Shown: one piece after another, positions 1-7,512 of the stretch
How the letters are laid out: every line of letters starts with the position of its first letter
How positions within the stretch are numbered: position 1 is the first letter of the stretch
Origin: Paenarthrobacter nitroguajacolicus
GTDB lineage: Bacteria; Actinomycetota; Actinomycetes; Actinomycetales; Micrococcaceae
Direction: 5' to 3'
NCBI RefSeq assembly: GCF_007786235.1
Contig: NZ_VNFK01000002.1
Location: forward strand, 62,001-126,000
DNA: 64,000 nt
Notes under the pieces: generated by a model
Database searches by the model: none
Told to the model about the DNA's origin: nothing
Seen by the model: only the letters and a program-made list of their open reading frames with translations
Made by a program: the position numbers and the translations under genes

Positions 1-1206
1 CGTGTCGCCGGGGAGGTTGCGCGCCGTTGAGAGCCAGGCGAGGTGCCCGCCGTCGTGCAATGGTGTATCCAGGTGGTGCGTTATCAGGGGTGCTCCGGGC
101 ATCAGGGTGTCCACGAGATGGAGCTCGCCGTGGCCTCCACGGGTCACGGCGACAAGCTCGGAATCAGGCGAGGCTGCGATGGCCCTCCGCTCGGCGTTGT
201 CCCACGGCTCGTGGCCCGGTCTGGGGGCGCCGTCCATCGCCGGGAGACGCCAGATGGCGCGAAGCTCCAGTTTCTCGGGTGAGCGCAGCTCATGCATGGT
301 GAGTTCGTCGCCGTCCGGGTGGATCCGCGCGGCGGCAATGCCTGTGGCGGTGAGCGCGAACCTGAAGACCAGCCCCGGTCCCAGCGGGGCGGTGCGTGTC
401 AGTCCTGTATCCACATGGTGCACCCATAGCGCGTTTGACCATGCGGCCCAGTTGCGCGGTTCCTCTCCACCATTGCGCAGAACGGCCACCACGATTCGCT
501 TTTCAGGGCAGAACCTGAGGAAGTAGGCCCTGCCGGCGATGCCCCACGGCACGGTTGGCAGGGTCTTCGGTTGCGGTTTACGGATATCGAAGCGTTCCAA
601 CCCTGGTCCCGTGGCCACGAACATGGTGCCGGTGAGGGGATCGAAGGCGTCGCCGTGTCCATCGGCGGAGACTCCGACCTTCAGGCCCTGCAGGGGTGGG
701 CAATGGATCCCTTCGGCCAGGATGCGTTCGACGCTGAAGGACTCGATGGCACCCGGTTCGCGGTGGCGTACGACGGCGACCGGACCGTCGGGCGTTTCAC
801 CCACCACTACTCCCGGTTCCCCAACCCGGGTGCGGATACGGCGGGAGGCAGGGCCGCCGTCTGACTTCAGGTCAACGATGGTGAGCAGGTCGCTCCACGG
901 TTCCCATGAGAGGCCGAGGCCGGTGGTGACAGCGACGTACCGGCCTGTCGGATCGCAGGCCAGGTGTTCACCCGGAATGGCCACCGGGAAGAGTAGGGGA
1001 TTCGTATCAGTGAATCCATCCACGATCACCAGAGCACCGCCGGCGTCGTCGACGAAGGCGCACTTCCCGGAGCCCAGGGGCAGGATGCCCGCATGTTCTG
1101 CCAGGACTACGGAATCGAGGCTGCGGTGAATGGTGCCACTGGTCGGGTCCATGAATGCCACGGATGCCGCGTTCTGGTCTGCGACCATCAGGATTTCGTC
1201 TCTCAA
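1..1206 (-). CDS. Beta-propeller-like protein of the RiPP locus (3' end outside window)
   Basis: The minus strand is open without a stop from a TTG at 1206 to the window edge (402 codons), so the C-terminus is missing. A GGGAG motif lies 5 nt before the TTG. The translation is a run of short beta-rich blades with WD40/YVTN-like phrases such as DPTGRYVAVTT and HGELHLVDT. It has no signal peptide, no membrane segment and no catalytic motif I recognise. It is divergent from the precursor peptide gene, and the Fur-family palindrome at 1229-1243 lies between them, 22 nt from this start, so both are probably repressed together. I infer a role in maturation, sensing or metal release for the peptide product. 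The function is unknown; the reading frame itself is well supported by GC-rich third positions. Confidence 0.72.
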   Translation of the reverse strand, partial: MRDEILMVADQNAASVAFMDPTSGTIHRSLDSVVLAEHAGILPLGSGKCAFVDDAGGALVIVDGFTDTNPLLFPVAIPGEHLACDPTGRYVAVTTGLGLSWEPWSDLLTIVDLKSDGGPASRRIRTRVGEPGVVVGETPDGPVAVVRHREPGAIESFSVERILAEGIHCPPLQGLKVGVSADGHGDAFDPLTGTMFVATGPGLERFDIRKPQPKTLPTVPWGIAGRAYFLRFCPEKRIVVAVLRNGGEEPRNWAAWSNALWVHHVDTGLTRTAPLGPGLVFRFALTATGIAAARIHPDGDELTMHELRSPEKLELRAIWRLPAMDGAPRPGHEPWDNAERRAIAASPDSELVAVTRGGHGELHLVDTLMPGAPLITHHLDTPLHDGGHLAWLSTARNLPGDT

Positions 1207-1228
1207 AAGTGCTCCCTTGTCGTTAAGT

Positions 1229-1243
1229 TGAGAATCATTCTCA
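1229..1243. promoter_or_regulatory. Fur-family (Zur-type) operator between propeller and precursor genes
   Basis: TGAGAATCATTCTCA is a perfect 7-1-7 inverted repeat. This is the form described for Zur boxes in actinobacteria (Streptomyces consensus close to TGAAAATGATTTTCA). It overlaps a plausible promoter for the precursor gene (TTGAGA at 1228-1233, TATAGT at 1249-1254, spacer a short 15 bp), so binding would block transcription. The identical 15-mer recurs at 12266-12280. Iron control in this group normally uses DtxR boxes, a different sequence that is also present in this window at 37734, so zinc is the likelier signal. The regulator is not encoded here. Confidence 0.75.
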
Positions 1244-1310
1244 TTAACTATAGTGTGGCGATGTCGCCGCAACAGCGGTGACGACCAACACCATCGAAAG
1301 GAGACCAACC

Positions 1311-1412
1311 ATGGAGAAGACCACGGTTCTGGTTGAAGTTGAAGAGACCGAGCAGCTGGCGCACCTGTCGGCGACGCACTCGAACGCACTGGTCGAAAAC
1401 CCCTTCGACTAG
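1311..1412 (+). CDS. RiPP precursor peptide (33 aa), Ser/Thr/His core without Cys
   Basis: A 33-codon gene starts at ATG 1311 behind a strong ribosome site AAAGGAGA (1297-1304, 6 nt spacing). The N-terminal half is acidic and leader-like (VLVEVEETEQL, residues 6-16). The C-terminal part holds Ser20, Thr22, His23, Ser24 and Asn25 and ends in NPFD. There is no cysteine, so YcaO chemistry could make only oxazoline or oxazole rings. His18 and His23 and the acidic C-terminus are possible metal ligands. It sits just before the cyclodehydratase, YcaO and SagB-like genes and just after the Zur-type box, which is the main reason to call it a precursor. The leader cleavage site cannot be read from the sequence. 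Confidence 0.82.
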   Translation: MEKTTVLVEVEETEQLAHLSATHSNALVENPFD

Positions 1413-1423
1413 TCACTAAGCCA

Positions 1424-1462
1424 GGGGGCGGGCGCGCCGGCGAGCCCGCCCCCTTAGTTTTG
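1424..1462 (+). terminator. Attenuating hairpin between precursor and enzyme genes
   Basis: GGGGGCGGGC (1424-1433) pairs perfectly with GCCCGCCCCC (1444-1453) around a 10-nt loop and is followed by TTAGTTTT. It lies 11 nt after the precursor stop and before the enzyme operon. A partial terminator here would give much more precursor transcript than enzyme transcript, a common layout in RiPP operons. Confidence 0.7.
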
Positions 1463-1495
1463 CCACCGCCGGCGGCCAGACCCATCCGGAGGACC

Positions 1496-2230
1496 ATGGA
1501 ACACGCAGTAGACACTTTCGACGTTGACGGACGGATCACGGTCCGCAGCGGTGACGGCATCTTCTTCCGGGTACCCGGAGGAAGCACCCCGGGAACGAAT
1601 GGCGGGGCCGCTGACAGGATACGGGCGGAGCTGCTGGAACGACGCTTGGCCGGGCAACGTCCCGCGGCCGGCCGGGAACGTGTCAGCGTTGCGGGGCCGG
1701 GAGCAGGTCGGGTGGTTGGTGCCCTTGAGGCGGCCGGCGTGCTGGCCACTCCGTGGGACGACGCCCAGGATCCTGCTGTTCCAGGCCTGCTGATTCATCT
1801 CCCTTCCTCGCCGGCAGAGCGGACGCGTTTCGATCACCTCCCCGCCGCCGGAACCGCTGTGCTGCGCTGTTACGCGGAAGGCGAACTGGTGTTCCTCGAT
1901 CCACTGGCACTCAGCCCCCGGGATCCTTCGAGCACACAGATTCTCCGCCGCAGGCTTGCAGCATCCGCAGCCGCAGCCGAGTTGAAAGCCTGGCTCCAGA
2001 CGCCCGCGGCAGCAACGGAACTTTCACTGCCGGACACGGCGTGGAGCATGGTCATCGCCCGGGTGCTGGGCACCGTCAAGGCATGGCAGTCTGAATCCGC
2101 CGCGCTTCAACCCCTCAGGCGGACACTGTGGCGGCTGGACACGCGAACGCTGGCGGCCAGCGAACACCCGGTCCTGCCCTTTCCCGAACCGGCCCTTCTG
2201 GCTGGCGGCTTGCCGCTGCCGCGGCGATGA
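1496..2230 (+). CDS. RiPP cyclodehydratase partner (leader-binding C protein), reduced
   Basis: The start is the ATG at 1496 behind GGAGG (1488-1492); an upstream in-frame TTG at 1460 lies in the hairpin tail and is less likely. The 244-residue product has an N-terminal region (about 1-90) compatible with a winged-helix RiPP recognition element. It ends in a stretch typical of SagC/ocin-ThiF-like partners (TLWRLDTRTLAASEHPVLPF, about residues 210-229). In such proteins HPVLP is usually followed by the first Cys pair of a zinc tetrathiolate. Here no CxxC exists and the protein has a single Cys, and no ATP-binding glycine loop is visible. Its likely role is to present the leader to the YcaO enzyme. 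Its stop overlaps the next start as ATGA. Confidence 0.7.
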   Translation: MEHAVDTFDVDGRITVRSGDGIFFRVPGGSTPGTNGGAADRIRAELLERRLAGQRPAAGRERVSVAGPGAGRVVGALEAAGVLATPWDDAQDPAVPGLLIHLPSSPAERTRFDHLPAAGTAVLRCYAEGELVFLDPLALSPRDPSSTQILRRRLAASAAAAELKAWLQTPAAATELSLPDTAWSMVIARVLGTVKAWQSESAALQPLRRTLWRLDTRTLAASEHPVLPFPEPALLAGGLPLPRR

Positions 2231-3279
2231 CTGAAGCCGCGCCGGAACTGCTGGCCGTGACCACGGACGACGGCGTTCGGCTTGCCACGGACCACTACCG
2301 CACTGGACCGGATGGGTCTGCCCTGGGAACGGTGCTGATTCGAACGCCCTATGGCCGGGGCGGCTGTTCCGGGCAAGCACGGGCTTGGCTGCGCGCCGGA
2401 TACTCAGTCCTGGTGCAGGACGTCCGTGGCCGATACGACTCGGAGGGCGATTGGGAACCCTATGACTCCGAGGGCCGTGACGGGGCGGCGGTGGTGCACC
2501 GTCTGGCCGACCACGGGGTATTGTCGGGGCCGTTGATCCTGGCGGGCGCCTCCTATGACGCACACTGCGCCGTGGAGTGCGCGCGGGCACTGGAAGCGGC
2601 GCGGACCATGAATGGACAGCGGGCCGTTACGCCTTTCGCCGTGCTGGCGATGGTCCCGGCCTTGGGCCTGTACGAGACAGCCCATGCCCCGGATGGTCGC
2701 CCACGCCTCCTGGACAGGATTGGCTGGTGGCATCAACACGGCTTCGCCGGAGAATCCCGCCCACCCCTTGCCAAGACCGAACTGCGCCGCAGGCATCTGC
2801 TGGCCAGGAGTTCAGGCATGGACTGGGTCAGGGAAAGCCTGGTCAAAGACTCCGAGTACGGCAGTGGTTCCGCGGCCAAGTGGCGGAGGCTCTGGGAGTC
2901 GCCGCCGCTCGATCTGACCGCCCGCTACGGAAACCTGACATCGCCGTTGTTGGTCATCTCGGGGAACAAAGACTTCTTTACTGCCGAGGCGTTGAGCTTG
3001 GCAGAAGCGTGGGGCAGCACGGCCACCGGGACCCGGGTTGAAACGCTCTGGGGGCCCTGGGGCCACCGCCTGTCCAACGACCTCAATGCCGAAACCGCCG
3101 TCGCGTTCCGCAGGGAGGGCGGACTGATGGCCCGCATTGAGGCGTTCCTCGCGGGTGTCGCATCAACGGCACCTGACAAATCCCGCACGGCCTGGCTATG
3201 GGGACAGTCCCCAGTCCACCCCACCTGGGCTTGGTGGCCTACCACTACCGAACACCTACGACGCCACGGAGAACCATGA
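2227..3279 (+). CDS. CocE/S15-family serine hydrolase of the RiPP operon
   Basis: The start ATG 2227 overlaps the previous stop (ATGA). The 350-residue alpha/beta hydrolase shows CocE/X-Pro dipeptidyl-peptidase hallmarks: RTPYGRGG (39-46), VQDVRGRYDSEG (63-74), nucleophile elbow GASYDAH with Ser109, SGNKDFF with the acid Asp near residue 265, and WGPWGH with the catalytic His near 295. The family is usually 550-600 residues, and the C-terminal jelly-roll domain is missing. There is no signal peptide, so it acts in the cytoplasm. Its place between cyclodehydratase genes suggests processing of the peptide, for example leader removal or trimming near the Pro of NPFD; this is inference. Its stop overlaps the YcaO start as ATGA. 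Confidence 0.85.
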   Translation: MTEAAPELLAVTTDDGVRLATDHYRTGPDGSALGTVLIRTPYGRGGCSGQARAWLRAGYSVLVQDVRGRYDSEGDWEPYDSEGRDGAAVVHRLADHGVLSGPLILAGASYDAHCAVECARALEAARTMNGQRAVTPFAVLAMVPALGLYETAHAPDGRPRLLDRIGWWHQHGFAGESRPPLAKTELRRRHLLARSSGMDWVRESLVKDSEYGSGSAAKWRRLWESPPLDLTARYGNLTSPLLVISGNKDFFTAEALSLAEAWGSTATGTRVETLWGPWGHRLSNDLNAETAVAFRREGGLMARIEAFLAGVASTAPDKSRTAWLWGQSPVHPTWAWWPTTTEHLRRHGEP

Positions 3280-4667
3280 CCGCAACAGCTGAAACCCTGG
3301 GCCTTCTGCCCTTGCACACCCTCGTCGACGAACAAACGGGAATCATCCGGCGGGTACGGTCGGTACTGACTCCGGAGAACGCGCCGCCTGCGTACACGTC
3401 CATGACGGCAGAGGTATCCAACGCGCGGTGGCTCGGCGATTGGCCAGCAGACCGGGTGAGCCTGGGCACCACGTTCGGTGACCCCCGGCAGGCGTGGATT
3501 GCAGCTGTCGCGGAGGGTATGGAACGTTACTGTGGCAATTTCATTCCAGCTGACCTCCCCGTGCATGAGTACTTCGCCGGAACCCGGGATGAGCTGGACG
3601 CGTCCGGACGTGCCGCCGTCGGACTTCATGAACTGCCGCACTTCGCACCCTGGCAAGAGTCGCGCAAGGACTTTCCCTACCGGAACCTCCAGCCGCACAC
3701 ACAGACGCTATGGACCGCATGCCGGCGGGAGTCGGACCTAGCCGAGGTGTGGCTCCCGGCCAGCCTCACCCTGCTCAACTGGCGGCAGCAGCGATTCCGG
3801 GACCTGCCCCGCATCCATCATCTGAACTATGCAGGTATTGCAACGGGCCAGGGGCGCGCTGACGCGACGGACCGGGCAGTGTTGGAAACCATCGAACGCG
3901 ACGCCCTGGAACTCTGGTGGCACCTGGACGGACCGACCCGCGGGATCCGGACTGAGAGCATCCCCGGACTCGCCAACGACATGGCCGGATGCCGGCTGGA
4001 GTACTGGGTGGTTGAAATGCCCAGCGAATTCGCACCGTGTATGGCAGCGCTGGTCTTCGACCCCGAGACCGGCCTCTATGCGGCCGGTTTCTCATGCAAG
4101 AACGATCCGATCGAGGCCGCACGCAAAGCCGTCCTCGAAGCCGTCCATACGTGGATCTACTCGCAAGGCGCCAAGGACGCCGACGGATGGGTTTTCCAGG
4201 CTGTAGAGGCTGGACTTATGGCCAAGGGTCTCTACTTGGAGCACCGCGAAGACCGAAGATATTTGGACTCCGTGGGGCCGGACTTCGAGTTTGTCCGCGA
4301 TTTGGGAGCACATGTCCAGGTGTGGCTGGATCCGCGAACGCACCACCTCGCCCAACGGTTTACTGAGCCGGCTTGCGGAATGGTGGACATCGACGCCGTG
4401 CCCTATGTTTCCATGCCGGAGCTGTACAGCCGACTCGAAGCTGCCGGCCATACCGTCTATACCCGCGACCTGACCACCTCGGATGTTGCGGTCACGGGCC
4501 TCAGCGTGGTTCGTGCCGTGGTTGGCGGGCTGGTCCCCAACGCTCCCGCGGCGTTTGCCTACCTGGGATGTCCCCGGATCGGAACGGCAGCCCTTCAACG
4601 CGGGTGGAGGTCCACGGCCCCGGAACTGCCGCAGCACTTCACGCTCACCCCACCACCCCACATGTAA
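3276..4667 (+). CDS. YcaO-domain azoline cyclodehydratase (SagD-like)
   Basis: The 463-residue YcaO protein starts at ATG 3276, overlapping the hydrolase stop. It should use ATP to activate a peptide amide and cyclise Ser/Thr side chains to oxazolines. Visible family features are the ATP/Mg motifs AEGMERY (79-85) and LETIERDALELWW (203-215), a later EAARKAVLEA helix, and a proline-rich C-terminus ending TPPPHM. Such a Pro-rich C-terminus is typical of azoline-forming YcaO enzymes. The partner protein at 1496 is encoded separately, as in SagC/SagD pairs. The precursor lacks Cys, so this would be an oxazoline-specific system unless the YcaO does other backbone chemistry (amidine or thioamide). 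Confidence 0.92.
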   Translation: MTATAETLGLLPLHTLVDEQTGIIRRVRSVLTPENAPPAYTSMTAEVSNARWLGDWPADRVSLGTTFGDPRQAWIAAVAEGMERYCGNFIPADLPVHEYFAGTRDELDASGRAAVGLHELPHFAPWQESRKDFPYRNLQPHTQTLWTACRRESDLAEVWLPASLTLLNWRQQRFRDLPRIHHLNYAGIATGQGRADATDRAVLETIERDALELWWHLDGPTRGIRTESIPGLANDMAGCRLEYWVVEMPSEFAPCMAALVFDPETGLYAAGFSCKNDPIEAARKAVLEAVHTWIYSQGAKDADGWVFQAVEAGLMAKGLYLEHREDRRYLDSVGPDFEFVRDLGAHVQVWLDPRTHHLAQRFTEPACGMVDIDAVPYVSMPELYSRLEAAGHTVYTRDLTTSDVAVTGLSVVRAVVGGLVPNAPAAFAYLGCPRIGTAALQRGWRSTAPELPQHFTLTPPPHM

Positions 4668-4670
4668 CCC

Positions 4671-5819
4671 ATGAACTTACCCGAGTATTTGGCACCCGAA
4701 AGTTTCGCCCGCGCCTGGGCCCCCGAAGTGCCCGGTCCCATGCAATCCCCGGGTCCCCGGCACAGTCCTGCTCCTGGTGCCAAGGAAGAACGTCCCGGGT
4801 CCTCCGGGATACCCATAGCGGCCCTGATGCGCGCAGTGTGGTGGAGCGGTGACTTCCACCTCAATCCCGCCACTGGCCAGCCAGGCAAAGTACGGAAACG
4901 GCCTGTGCCCTCCGCCGGGGGCTGTTACCCGGTGCAGCTCCATGTTCTCTGCGGTGACGGTTGCGATGTTCCGAAGGGGAGGTATGTCATCAGCAGCAGC
5001 ACCGGCGGGCTGCGACGTCTGGCCTACGACGACGAAGTTCACCACGGTGCCGGCAGCCGCCAAGGCGTCGGCAATCACCGCGGCACGTCCGGACAGCCGC
5101 CCGAGGTGGGCGCCGTCGTCGTCCTCACTGTGCTGCCGCAGCGCACCGCGGCGAAGTACCACCACCGAACCGGTCCGTTGCTGATAGCCGACGCAGCCTA
5201 CGCGGCCCTCGCCCTGGTGCACCATGCGAGCGCACTGTCGGTAGGTGCCAGCTGGAAGATCCTGAGACCCGGGCCATGGCCGGCATTCCCACAGGAGACC
5301 GCCTTGGCGTGCGTGGCGCTGGGTACGTCACTCCCGGCAACGGGAGTCGCGGGGGTGTCAACACATCAGTTGGCCCGGCGCCGCAGCGCCGATGTCTTCG
5401 CGCCGCGCACAACGCCACGCACGTCCCCGGCTCTTGACGTCCGCAGCATGGTCGCAGCGGCCGAGCGAGGGATCGTACCGCCGAAGCCAGCGTCCTGCCG
5501 CATGCGCTTGATCGATGATGCGGGACTCGACGATCCACTCCTGGCCCAACACTGCGCAGGCCAGCACTGGATCCGGAACCTCGACGCTTTGCTGATCTTC
5601 GAGACGGAGACGCTGCCCGATCCCGACGCGATGTGGTGGGCATCAGCAACAGCCGCGCATTGCCTCTACACCGCACTGGGTACGGACGTTGCGATCGACT
5701 TCCGGCCGGTCGGCGGCTGGACCAGTGCCCGGGGCGGCTGGGCTGCCCTGCACGGACTCGGAATGCTGCACCAACACACCCACCACACGAACGAAAGGGC
5801 CGTGCATGCTGGTCAATAA
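4671..5819 (+). CDS. SagB-type FMN-dependent azoline dehydrogenase
   Basis: The 382-residue nitroreductase-fold protein begins 3 nt after the YcaO stop. The FMN-binding signature of SagB-type proteins is clear: RPVPSAGGCYPVQL (77-90), followed by a helix TGPLLIADAAYAALALVHHA. The second half (about 240-382) looks like a degenerate second nitroreductase-like domain. The expected reaction is oxidation of oxazolines to oxazoles in the peptide. Its 3' end overlaps the first exporter gene by 14 nt, so they are co-translated. Its presence argues that at least part of the rings are aromatised. Confidence 0.85.
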   Translation: MNLPEYLAPESFARAWAPEVPGPMQSPGPRHSPAPGAKEERPGSSGIPIAALMRAVWWSGDFHLNPATGQPGKVRKRPVPSAGGCYPVQLHVLCGDGCDVPKGRYVISSSTGGLRRLAYDDEVHHGAGSRQGVGNHRGTSGQPPEVGAVVVLTVLPQRTAAKYHHRTGPLLIADAAYAALALVHHASALSVGASWKILRPGPWPAFPQETALACVALGTSLPATGVAGVSTHQLARRRSADVFAPRTTPRTSPALDVRSMVAAAERGIVPPKPASCRMRLIDDAGLDDPLLAQHCAGQHWIRNLDALLIFETETLPDPDAMWWASATAAHCLYTALGTDVAIDFRPVGGWTSARGGWAALHGLGMLHQHTHHTNERAVHAGQ

Positions 5820-7512
5820 AAGACTCCTTCAATTGACCAAGGGAAACAGGGTCCGGCTTGCGGGAGTCACGGCGCTGCTGTTCACCGCCACCGCAAGCTA
5901 CTGGGTGCAAGCGTGGTTCCTTGCCCACGCCCTCGCGGCACTGGTGGGGCTCATGCAAGGAACGGCAAACCCCGACGGCGGCCCCGGCGGCCCGCTGCTG
6001 ACGCCCCTTGCAGGCGTCCTGGCCTGCGGTATGGCCCGCCTTGTCCTGCTGCAATTCCATGCACGGCTGGCGGGCACGCTCGGTTCGGCGGTGCGGCTCG
6101 AACTGCGCCGCTCGCTGGCGGAGCGACTGCTGCAGCCCGACCGCTTGCGGGACACCTCCGACAGGTCAGGAGCCCGCCGCCTGGCACTCAGCGAAGGCGT
6201 CGACGGGGTGGACAACTACATCAGCAACTACATTCCCCACGCCTTCCAACTGCAGCTTGTAGTGCCACTGCTCCTGCTCTGGATTGCGTGGTTCAATCCG
6301 ATGTTGGCGGGAGCCCTGTTCTTGGCCGTGGCTGTCGCGGTTGGTGCGCCGAAGCTATGGGGCAAAGTCCTTTCCGCGCGAGGACAGCGCCACTGGGACA
6401 GTTACGAAGCCCTGAGTGCCGACTTCCTGGAGGCACTCCAAGGAATGCGAACACTGAAGATCCTGCATGCCGTTCCGCGTATCCGGGACAAGCTCAACCG
6501 CCGTTCCCAGGAGCTGCACCGCGCCACAGTGTCCACCATGCGCACCTCCCTGGTGGACACGGCACTGGCGGACTTGGGTATCCAGGCAGGTATGTTGGCC
6601 GCGGCGGCATTGGCGGCCTACTCAGTCCTCAATCCCGGCAGCACCCCGGCTGCGACGCCAGCGACGACCTACTTCCTGCTCATGCTCGCCAGTGAGGTGT
6701 TCCGCCCGGTCCGGGACCTCGCCCGCCAATGGCATGCCGGCTATCTGGGCCTCTCCGCACTGGGGAGCATCGACGCGGCCGGAGGTACAAGCCAGACCAC
6801 TCCGGCACGCAAGGCTCCCTTCCGCCATGAGCCAGGTGCCGCCGTCGGGCTTCCCGAAAGCCTGCGTCTTGAGGACGTGAGTTTCCGGTACTCCAGTGAA
6901 GACCCCTGGGTCCTTCACAACGCCTCTGCTGAGTTCCACCGGGGCAGCCTCATCGCGCTCGCAGGCCCGTCCGGCTCCGGCAAAAGCACACTGTTTGACC
7001 TGCTGCTCGGCTTCCTGAACCCCGACTCCGGCAGCATCACCATGGACGGACGGCCCCTTGTGCCGGCCGACATCAGCGTGGTCTCCCAACGCAGCTACCT
7101 GTTCCCAGGAACCGTCAGGGAGAACTTCAGCATGGTTGCCCCCGCCGCAACCGAAGGACGGATGCAGCACGTCCTTGCTGCCGTCGGTCTCGCAGGGGAA
7201 CTGCAACCCGACGGGTTGGACACGCGGCTGGCCGAAGCGGGAGGATCCGTCTCCGGCGGACAACTCCAGCGGCTGGCCATTGCCCGGGCTCTCTTGGTGG
7301 ACAGGCCGGTCCTCCTGCTGGATGAGCCTACGTCGGCCCTCAACCAGCAGCTGGCCGCACACGTCCTCACCGGGCTGAGGGAGGTGGCCCGGGACAGGAT
7401 CGTTCTCATGATCGCCCACCGCCCGGAAGCCTTGGCCGCAGCGGACACCGTCCTCCGGATGGACGCCGGCACTTTGTACCCGTCCAACCAACCGAAAGCA
7501 GCACAGCTATGA
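5806..7512 (+). CDS. ABC exporter subunit, CydD-like (TM domain plus ATPase)
   Basis: The start ATG 5806 lies inside the end of the dehydrogenase gene and has a GAAAGGG ribosome site. The 568-residue half-transporter has about six membrane helices in residues 1-320, then a nucleotide-binding domain with Walker A GPSGSGKST, signature VSGGQLQRL and Walker B VLLLDEPTSAL. Overall shape is that of the CydD subunit of the thiol exporter. No cyd oxidase genes are nearby and the gene is locked into the RiPP operon, so peptide export is the likelier job. It presumably pairs with the next gene, whose start overlaps its stop (ATGA). Confidence 0.85.
   Translation: MLVNKRLLQLTKGNRVRLAGVTALLFTATASYWVQAWFLAHALAALVGLMQGTANPDGGPGGPLLTPLAGVLACGMARLVLLQFHARLAGTLGSAVRLELRRSLAERLLQPDRLRDTSDRSGARRLALSEGVDGVDNYISNYIPHAFQLQLVVPLLLLWIAWFNPMLAGALFLAVAVAVGAPKLWGKVLSARGQRHWDSYEALSADFLEALQGMRTLKILHAVPRIRDKLNRRSQELHRATVSTMRTSLVDTALADLGIQAGMLAAAALAAYSVLNPGSTPAATPATTYFLLMLASEVFRPVRDLARQWHAGYLGLSALGSIDAAGGTSQTTPARKAPFRHEPGAAVGLPESLRLEDVSFRYSSEDPWVLHNASAEFHRGSLIALAGPSGSGKSTLFDLLLGFLNPDSGSITMDGRPLVPADISVVSQRSYLFPGTVRENFSMVAPAATEGRMQHVLAAVGLAGELQPDGLDTRLAEAGGSVSGGQLQRLAIARALLVDRPVLLLDEPTSALNQQLAAHVLTGLREVARDRIVLMIAHRPEALAAADTVLRMDAGTLYPSNQPKAAQL

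Noticed and set aside
2..1129. Plus-strand open frames opposite the beta-propeller gene
   Set aside because: They are antisense shadows; the minus strand carries one continuous frame with better codon usage and a ribosome site.
1229..1243. Reading the palindrome as an iron (DtxR/IdeR) box
   Set aside because: DtxR boxes look like TTAGGTTAGGCTAACCTAA; this 7-1-7 repeat has the Fur/Zur form, and a true DtxR box is present at 37734 for comparison.
1454..1837. Minus-strand frame opposite the cyclodehydratase partner gene
   Set aside because: It has no family match, and the plus strand has a strong ribosome site and overlapping coupled genes.
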